DNA of 24,299 bases from Chara braunii (taxonomy: Eukaryota > Streptophyta > Charophyceae > Charales > Characeae). The notes under the pieces are model-generated. The model did not search any database and was not told the DNA's origin. It saw nothing but the letters and a program-made list of their open reading frames with translations. Positions 10,528-20,218 of this stretch are shown one piece after another; the stretch's first letter is position 1; the number at the start of each line of letters is the position of its first letter. Position numbers and translations under genes: made by a program. Location of the stretch: the NCBI GenBank assembly GCA_003427395.1, contig BFEA01000077.1, positions 1,701,495 to 1,725,793 of the forward strand, given 5' to 3'.

Positions 10528-13500
10528 GGCATTTGACTTCAGTGATGAGTAACTCTGAAATGTTCACTAAATCAGACTTTGACGGATTAATTATTCTTCT
10601 TGGTGAATTGAGACACGACTCACATGAGACTAATTCTAGCGTGTTTTCTGGTCTGGGGACAGAAATTGCCCGTGTGACCTCACTGATGGGAAATGCTGCT
10701 TACCATGAGGCTGATGGACTTGACCAAGGCGGTTTGGGGGCTGGTAGCCTAATGCAATCGGGAGGTTCCCTCTCATCAGCAGGGATAATCTCTAGTGGAC
10801 CCGGTGCAGCTAATGACTATGGTGGAAGTCATTGGGGGCCTGTTCAAGGAGACGTATGTTGTTTTAACACTAAGCCTAACTGCCTTCTCCTCGTCCTCCT
10901 CCTTCTCCAAACTCCAAACTTCTCGTGTCATGATCTCTATATTGTACATGTTAATGCCTTCTCCTCTCCTGCCCTCCTGCTCTCCTGGAGGTTGCCCTCG
11001 TGAATTAATTTATGTCGTCGTATGTTTATCATTGCTGCTGCATTTGGCCTAACCTCACGTGGATGCATGCCTGCTTAATTCGTCCCACCATGCAGCTCAT
11101 CTGCCTTTTCTTTTCCATTGCTATGAATGATGTCTCATTTGGCGTTCTTTGCCGTTTTGGTCTTCTTCTTTGTTAATTACTAGGGCAATATAGTATGACG
11201 GCATTGACAACTTAGATGAACGGTACACTCCACCACCTGCATGCTGTGTGCACTTTTAACATTGTTCGGGGCTTAAGCTGGTCCAGCAGTCCCGGCAAAT
11301 TACAGCCATACAAGCTCTGGAATTGGGCCGTCGATGGCAACCCAGAGTAAATCTGGAACTCCATCATGGTTTAATCTTGTGCATAAATGACTTTAGGCAT
11401 AGGGGCCTTAAGGAACTCACTTGCACGTCTTTGGCCCTTGGATAATCTTCCAATCCAGCAGATTTATCTTGATTGCTCAGTAGTACTGTTATCCCCTAGG
11501 CATGCCGTCCTCTCCATGGTACATCATTGAAGATGAATGTTGCATACAGTGGCATGAAGTAACAACCGTGTATTTGGTCTTGTGCTTGCATCATCATTAT
11601 AATATTTGGTCTAGCAGTGGCGTTGGAAAACTTCTTGACGGTCCCTTTTCTGTAATAGAATGCATCTCCTCGGTGATCGTGGGTAGCGTGGAGGAGGAAC
11701 GGGGAGTGGCTGGCTCGTGTATTTGGTCTTGTGCTTGCATCATCATTATAATATTTGGTCTAGCAGTGGCTTTGGAAAACTGCTTGACGGTCCCTTTTCT
11801 GTAATAGAATGTATGTAACTGAAAGAATATCTTGAGTTATCAATCCTCTCTTATTGGAATTTCCTATGCTATTTTCTTCTCTACTTCCTTCACTTCTGCC
11901 TTGATGCAGGCAGCACACGAATGCCGAAACTGTCGTCCTGCACTCTTTATCTGAATAGTTTTGACATCCCATTGCGGGTTGCTTCCTTTTGCAATGGTTT
12001 TGGGAATGTAATTGCTGACCTAGTGCCCGAAGGAACGGTGGCATGTGCAAGCCGAGCGTTCAGCAACCTTGGACGTGCTTTGTGCTTGTTCAGTTTGTGG
12101 CCCGTTCTTTTTTCTTTTCAACTCTTTTTCTTGCTTTGATGCAGGTTCTTCTCAGGGGGATGTTTAGTGTACTTGTGCGGTTTGAGCTTACATCCGTGAT
12201 TGTCAGATATCTTCATAAGCACTGTTACCCATCCAGCTGCTTGGTTGGATCTCTGGTGACCAGCTTGCTGATGGCTTTTGGCCCTTATGTTTTTTCCGGT
12301 TCCTTCAATGTGATGTAAAGGGAGCCAGTGAGCGAAAAACGAACTCGGAATCTGTGATGCTCATCGGAGAAAGACTCTGTCGGCTAGTGGACACGTCGTT
12401 GCTCTTCCTATAAAGAATATATCTGTGCTGTTTGTGCCCACAGCAAGCAGGCCGTTCTGTTTCTTCCCTTTGCTGGTTTTCATGGTCTCGTCCTTACCTT
12501 TTTTTTGGGGGGCACTACGTCCAGTTGCGTTTGGCGCTGTTTCTCTATTCCGCGTCATAAGTTCATGCCCATTTGTGCCCTTCGCATTTGATCTCCATAG
12601 AGCAAGTAAGCTTTTCTGCACGTGTGCTAAAGACTTGTGGACAGCACTGGCGACATTCCAGAGTTGTCGGCAACGAACGATGAAGAACAAAAGCACAGTG
12701 ATGGTACTCATAATAGAAACATTTGGGTTTAAAGGGATCTGGTTAATGAAGAATGCTTGTCAGAGAAGGTTTCATCCTTCTGGTTGTCTTTCTCAGTTGC
12801 TTTTCTAATTGCCTAGGAGCCCTTCTTGTCAGCAGGGGTGCAATGGTATGGGCCATGTTTCACTTTTACATTTTGCTCTGTCCCAGAGGCTGTTTCACTC
12901 GTACATTGTCTGCTACCTGCCTGGGCGTTTGGCCTGGCTTGGGCTTCCCGTGCAAGGCCCTGGTAAAAAGGCAGAGAGACGTTGGGTAGAATTGACGTAT
13001 GGAAGGCTTTGGGCCGAGGCCCACTTCATAATCCCTTTTGTTGACGTGCAGTTCTTAAATAAAATAAGAACGTAGAATCTGAACCCTTTGAAATTGAAAC
13101 TAATGTGTACACCCCCTTGGGGCCTTCAAAAGTAAGGTACACCCCTTTGAACACTTTGAACCCTGTTTTTACTTCGAAGTAACTATTAACCAGATTGAAT
13201 GATCAGTCTGGATTCTGGTTACTCAGGCCAAGTGCAGTCTAAATTGGCGTGGGTGCCTGGCTGGGCGGCCCAGGTCACTTGGTGACCATAACCAGATTGA
13301 ATGATCAGTCTGGATTCTGGCTACTCAGGCCAAGTACAGTCTGAATTGGTGTGGGTGCCCGGCTGGGCGGCCCAGGTAACTTGGTTGTCTTACTATGTTC
13401 TATCATTCTTCTCTGAAATGATAAATACAGGTAGGTAGCCTCTAAAAAAAGGGTCCTAAAGGTCGAGACTTCAGGACAACACAAGGAACGAGTGCCAAGG

Positions 13501-14180
13501 CCAGCAGAGATAGATGCAGTGCAGGGTTCGTCATGCACCCTTGACTGGGGGAAGGTCGCATGGATGATGCTGAATGTGAACGCTTGTCTTTAGGTAGAGT
13601 AGTTGTCCGTCTGCTGAAAGTCTCTTTGATCTGGATTCTGTCGACTCAGGGCGAGCACAAGTCCAGCCAGTGATATATCTCCACCACCATAGAAATCACT
13701 AATGTAACCTATCTCTGAACCGTCCATTGTCCAGCTGGTTCGTGGCCCAGATCGTTGCATGACAATGCCCTGCATCGTCACCGATCTTACAGTTTCACGA
13801 TTGCATGTCAATCTGGTCTGTTGGCTGTTCTACTGGGGTCTGAAGCTGCAGGCGAGAATCTGGCCTCACTCCGTACCGGGCCTGGCCCCTCCTGACCACA
13901 ATGTCTTCAAAAGGGTTGTTCCCCCTAGGTCTGAAGGCCGTGCACGTTATGGAAGGACCGTTTGTCATCCTTGGGCAATGTTTTCTCGTGCGCGCTCTTT
14001 CCCCACTCCGTGTGGAAGAGTGCCTGTGTTGTCATACACTATTCTTCCTTTGTATCCGCACATTTTTCATTGCCTCCTTGGTCAGAGGACTGGTCTGCCC
14101 TCGGCGCGTTTTGCAGGTGGCGTGCTGGCCCTGTGAAATATGAACTGGGCGCTGCCAATGGCAGGAAGGAGGGGAGAGAT

Positions 14181-14217
<37 letters not shown>

Positions 14218-17200
14218 CCCACCACCAACATCTGACATATTTTGTTTACAATCGTAGCTCCAAGTATGTTCAGTCTGGCTTATGCTGGGTTGTTACCGGG
14301 CTGGGCGGCTCACGTGGCCTTTGTCGTCTAGCCTCAAAAGAAAGGAGAGGTCTGAAATGTAGAGCCCTCACAAGGAATGAGCGGTAGATGCAGCGCGGAG
14401 TTCATCATGGGTGCTTGGTTGTTGGCAGATTGCTTGGATGTCACTGAATCTGAACACACGTATTCAGGTAGAGGTTGTTTCTTGTCTGTTGAACTCAGGT
14501 TCTCTTGTGCAGCTTGGGTAGTGATTTGCATATTGTGGATTCACGATGCTGAAGGAAAGGCATTCTGACACTCTTGGCCATTCAATTGTTAAGTACAGGG
14601 GTTGCAGCACAAGATTTCTGTAAGGCCAGGTTGAAACTGCTGCCATTGGTGCCCTTGATCTTTTGTGGAAATGTATTAGTGCTGTATTCTGGTGTGTATT
14701 TGGCTGGCAAGACCACACACTTCTGGATGTCTTTGGGTGTGTGAAATGTGTCAAGCCACTCTGGCCGCTGCTGCGATCTTTCTAGGGATAAGCTTTGCAT
14801 TTCTGATTCGATCATCTGTTATCCACTTGGTCGGAAAGCTAACCGTTGTTGTAGGCTGTTGAATTGGAGAAGTACCTCTTCGAGTGAGCCCTGCAACTGT
14901 GAATGCGCCACTGACACAGGCACTGTGCGCTGGTTAACAGTAGACAGGTGCCTTTTGGCTGTGCCAAAGCTTGTTTACCCTTATCCTTAGTGAGCGAAGG
15001 CTGTGATGACATGGAACTTGCGATTTGTTTCTCCTGTGAGCGAAGGTGGTGTCGTGGGGCTTTTAGTTGCATGGTTGGAGTGGGGTAGGCTAAGTTCATG
15101 TCTTTTTTATGATTGGTCCCTGCAAAGAGCGACCGGGTTTGGATGTTAATTTCTGTTTGCTTTGCTGCAAGTCGGTGTATAAATCATGCGCCGATTACCC
15201 GTAGCGAATCATGAAGGGAAGGGAAAATGTGTTGAATGTGAGCTGAATGCTGGCAATGGTCTTTACGTCTGAACTCTCTGCTGGGGCCAGACGGAAGGAA
15301 TGAATTGGCATTTTATTCTCATAGGCTTTTTAATGAATTATTAATATTATTATATATCAAACTTGGTCCGTGTACTAATAATGCCTTGACTGGAATGTGC
15401 TACGAAGAACAGCCTCTGCCAATTTTGATGGGCCCAGGAGGCTCAGTCCCACAAGTATCACCCTTCTGGGGAGCACAGGGAGCTGCTGCGGGACCACTTG
15501 TGAGGAAGACGCGCAGGATTGATGTTCCTGTTGACAAGCACCCAAATGTTAGCTCGACATCCTCTTCCACATTCGTCAACTCTTTTTTTCTTGAATGAAG
15601 TCAGCAAGAGCGCTTCACCCGTCTGTAATGATGCCTGATTTTGTGCTCTATTGAGAAACTGTTTATGGCAAGCTGAGTTTGGTCTATATGTAAGAGTTTT
15701 ATTCTGTGCAATGCCTGTTCTCCTGTGCCCATGAGGTGGAACTGCAAACTTCACTTGCATACCTGTATTACCATCTTCACCCGAGTAAAACGCCTGGTCA
15801 TTGTCGCTGCAGCTTGTCTGAAAGTTGCCCCAAGTACAGCTATAATGACCGGGCGTTCTATTCGTGTCAAGACGGTACGACTCTCTTGATTAAATCTGCT
15901 GTAGAAATAGTCGAAATTCCTTGTGCAAGAATGCCGAGAGCTGTTGGGCGCCTACTACTCTCTGTGGAATGTGTTCGGATTCCAGTCGGTATCTCTTTGC
16001 TGCGAGAGACCATGCTTCCATTAGGCTCCCGAGGCATGGAAAGCCAGAAAGAATGGAAGGGAGGAAGATGGCAGAGGGTTTCTGAATTCAGAAGAGGATG
16101 GAGGTGGGGTGCGGAAGTGTTGTAACAGGACTTGGGATGTCTGCGATTCTTAGGGGAAGACAGTCCGGGGATGGAAATCGGGAGTGGATTGGGGGATCAG
16201 TTCCACTGGTGGTATCTTTGTGTCACCCCTGTTGTTGCCCATATATGTGCTGGGGGTTCAGATCGGACTGGCCTGCCGCCTTTCTGTTCTTGTCGTTGTC
16301 TTACAGCTTCAACCAGTGCTGCTAGCCGCTCTGACGAGGCTGGAACCGGGGCTCTTTTTTGAAAAGAAAGAGATGTATCCGACACTGAACCTTTTGTTTG
16401 CTGGCCAATGGATTTAAAGGTCAGGCAGACCTTTGGCATTGTCTTTGACATGCTCACTTGGGTAGGAATGATATGAAGGGTTGTACGCCACATGGCTATG
16501 CACCATGAAGACCAGAGTAGGGAGCTCTATCTGTGTGTGGATCATTGTCGTCCCCTGAGCTCTGGCTCATTTATTCTGTCTCTGCGGGAGCTTGAATGAG
16601 AGTTGCTGATGCTGCATGACAGTAGAGTGTACTGATGGAATACTCCAATAATCTTATGGGACACTGTTTTATGAGTTGTCCACAAAAAAATGTGTGGTTT
16701 CTATAGTTGGAGTTGGTTGGGGTCTTTGTATGTTACTCACTTGAGTGTTGGCGAAATTTCTGATGTGACTGTGGCTCGGTGTTGTATATGCAGTACAATT
16801 TTGTTGGACGCTTACTCGGTCCTCGAGGCAACTCTCTAAAGAGGGTTGAGAGTACCACCGGTTGTCGGGTTCTGATACGAGGAAGAGGATCCATCAAGGA
16901 CTCGGGAAAGGTGCGACAAAGTCCAGCTGCTGATGAGCATGCAAAGGTGTTTTGCTGTGTCCATGGCTCTAATGCTGCTTGCTTCCAGGACTGTGTGACC
17001 AACTCCTACCTATTCCATAGTTTCTTAGAACAAGGCAAAAAATATATAGCGGAAGATAGCGGATGCCTCCCAAGTGTCCTATTATCATGCATTGAGCTTT
17101 GTATGGCTTTGTGGGAGCACCTGCACTTCGTAAGAGGAATTGAAAGACGAGTAATTGATCTCGTGGGTGCATGCAGTGCCATGTGTGTGTTTGTGCGTAT

Positions 17201-17596
17201 GTGTATGCCTCCTTTTGCTACTTTACCTAGCTCTTGTGATCGGTGGTGGGTGTGTGCGCCTATCTTTGATGATATCTTAGCTCTTATGATCGGTGTCGGG
17301 TGTGTATGCCTCCTTTTGTCACTCTTCTTAGCTCTTTTGAGACTGTGAAAGGTGCTTTTATTAGTCACAACGTTGCCATTTTTTTATTAGTCACAACGTT
17401 GCCATTTTTTTTTGAGCCTGTGAAGCAGGTTGATTGTCCGGTTTAATGATCAAGGTCTACGTCGTTGTTGCTTTCATAAGCCATTATGCTGTACGTTTTG
17501 CTGCCATTTGCAAACTTCTGCACATTGTCACTGACCTTTTCTTTTTTTAATTTGGACCATTTCTTGACTTATGCGTGTCATCCTTGCGCAGGGGCC

Positions 17597-17628
<32 letters not shown>

Positions 17629-20156
17629 ACGGATGTCCCGAAGGACTTGTTGTCACTAACTTTGAAAAGAAGCCAAAACAAAAACTATGCAAATGCAAAA
17701 AAATGAAAAGTAACTTGCGGCGGAGCACGGCGAATGTGTTTGCGCCCCTTCAAACGTAATTGTTTTTTCGTAAAAAAATAAATAAAATGTTTTTCGGTTT
17801 TTTATTTTTGACTTGTGATTGGCTACGAATTTGAACATGACTCCAAGCCAAAGTTGGTTGTATGAATTTTTTTTTTTTCAGATTTTGAACATCATTTTTC
17901 TGAAAACTTTTGTTTTTTGTTTTTTTTTTAAATATTTTTTTATGTTCGCGTTTGGAGGGTTTTGGGCGCTTGTTCGCGTTCGGGGGAACATGTTCGCGTT
18001 CGCCTCCGAACACGAACACAGTGCTACGCAGGTAACTTCATTTGGTAGCATACCAACCAGTTTCAAAACTTCCAGTTCCTGTCAAAGCATAGGGATCTGT
18101 GAAAAGGTTGGTATGTGTAGCCGACTTTCGTAGTAATGGTTTCTGGATTCAATCTGCCTGTGGTTGTGAATATAGATGTTTATCTTGTGCAAGTCGTCTT
18201 GCAGACAGTTAAACCACCACCACCTCCGCGCGTGTTTTTGCCGACCCTGATTTTCACTGAGTTTCGCCGAGCCTGGGTTCCGTTTTGTTTCTTTTCTGGT
18301 ACTCTCATGAAGAAAAAGGAAAGACAGCAAATTGTTTTACTCAGAACTACTGTGGGATCACCCCCCCATCAGGCCTGGATGATCCTTCGTTATCTGGCAG
18401 CAGACTACCTGCTGAGAGGGCACAATCTCCCGCCAGAGTGCATCTCTGGTGCTTGCATATATCAGTATTTCTGTCTATTTATCGTTTGCAGAGTGCTCCT
18501 TTCTACACTTTGAACGGTACTTATTGCCTACCACTTGGAATTGGATTGATTTGGGGTCACTCTTCCAGGTAGACTGTGAGGACCCCGGCCTCAATCTCCT
18601 TCTTGACAAGGAACGTTGGGCCCGGTAGCAGCCACAATAAAAGAATGGGAAAAAAAAATGGAGTTTTGATTGTCAAAAAAAAAGAAAAAAACAGAAAAAA
18701 AAAGAAAAAAAAGGAAAAAAAAAGAAAATGACCCGGTCGCAGCCACAATAAAAGAAATGGAAAAAAAAAACGGGTGGATACCGAGCCCAAAGTCGCTGTG
18801 CGAGTATGCCCCCAGTGAGGGCGTTATGGCAAGGGTGTCAGGTCCACGGACAAAGGAAAAGGACAAAAAAAATTGAAACTGAACTTAAGCCGGGAAAGCG
18901 GGTTCATACATTCTACAAAGTAGTAGTGTGGGCATGCTCCCCGGCACAAAGTGTCAGCAGCCTGTGGACCGCACCGTGCCTCCCTGGCGGGGCACTGAAA
19001 CTGAAAAAAGAAAGAAAACAAGAAACACAGACAATGAGAACCTGGAACTGGCCGCTTTAACGGTTTAGATACGAACGTGTGAGTTTTGGTGTGAGCACGA
19101 CTTCCCCGACATGATCTTTTGTTTTCCTCTTTTTGTTTTTCGAAGGGGCCTCCCACAAGTCCCAACTGCCGAGCCTCGTCCCATTTTTCCCAAGAGTGAC
19201 AGGGGTAGTGGTGGTTTAACGCCCCCAAGAGCGGTTCAAACCCCCTTTCCCAAGAGTGACAGAGGTAGTGGGGTGGGGTGGGATTGAACTTTGAAGCTGT
19301 AACAGGACTATGCAGCAAAGGCTTTTGCTGCTTTGGGTTGACAGCCCAGATTGTGGTGGATTTGTGTATGATGTGTGCAGGAAGATAAAATGAGGGATAA
19401 GCCAGGTTTTGAGCATTTGAACGAGCCGCTGCATGTGCTCATTGAAGCCGAGCTTCCCGCATCAACAGTTGATGCATCACTGAATCAGGCTGCTGAAATC
19501 ATAGAAGAGCTTCTGAAGCCAGTGGTGAGTGATCATATCTACCTGCCTCATGTCCTTGTTGTTGTGAAATGTGTAGCGGTGTCTCAAATGAAATGCTGAA
19601 CCAGAATCCTAATTCCTCGTGCCGGGATGAACCGGATTCCTCTTGGGTTATTGACCTGAGGACATAGGGTGGTGCATCGAAGGGAGGGACGTGCTTAGCA
19701 TTGAATATGTGGAGCTATTAGTTACTTTTGCCTTAGTTTTGCAGGACTGACCTGAGTTGCTATAAGAGCAATGCGTGGTTGGAAAGGGTGCAATATGGCG
19801 CCGAGAACGTAATTGTATGGCTCAATTCTTGCAATCGTGCGACAATTGACTTCTGTTCTCATTGAGCGATTGGGAGTTCTATGAATGTCTAGTGCATTGA
19901 GCGTCACTTCTCGACACCTTGAGTGCTCTCACACATTGAGAGGTCACACAAAATCCACACTGGAGTCCAGAGATGCAAAGTCCAGATATGCGCAGCTTAG
20001 CATTTCCAACGAATTATCACGTTAAACAGTTTTGGAGATCCAGTCACCAAGCACTTAACAGCGCAGAACTCAGCAACCCAATACCAGCACCCTCATCTAA
20101 GGTAGGTGACTCTCTTCTCTCCCTGGCTCTCTCTCTCTCCTCTCTCTCCCTCTCTC

Positions 20157-20218
<62 letters not shown>

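Larger units (their letters stand above)
5907..10662 (+). other. Intron 2 (4756 nt)
   Basis: GT-AG intron (donor gttgta, acceptor gggacag). Contents: T-rich runs (5960-5985, 7255-7305), a TTC microsatellite (8068-8098), a 31-bp duplication (8318-8379), diffuse repeats near 9312-9402 and a GA run (10494-10528). The sequence actaat at 10629-10634, about 30 nt before the acceptor, is a good branch-point candidate. No second gene is recognised. The minus-strand open frame at 8699-9076 is discussed under rejected items. Confidence 0.85.
10854..15412 (+). other. Intron 3 (4559 nt)
   Basis: GT-AG intron (donor gtatgt, acceptor gaacag). It carries a 96-bp direct repeat (11567-11811), a 102-bp tandem duplication (13187-13385), a diverged repeat of the following segment (about 14290-14520) and a GA run (14185-14214). 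The branch-point candidate tactaat lies at about 15372-15378. About 10990-11560 and 11815-13100 show nothing recognisable. Confidence 0.85.
16911..19380 (+). other. Intron 5 (2470 nt)
   Basis: GT-AG intron (donor gtgcga, acceptor gtgtgcag). It contains a 50-bp minisatellite (17201-17338), a small duplication (17356-17411), the antisense U6 retropseudogene (17549-17646), A/T-rich and CpG-rich mobile-element debris (about 17700-18220) and short direct repeats (18621-18760, 19187-19271). Confidence 0.88.
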
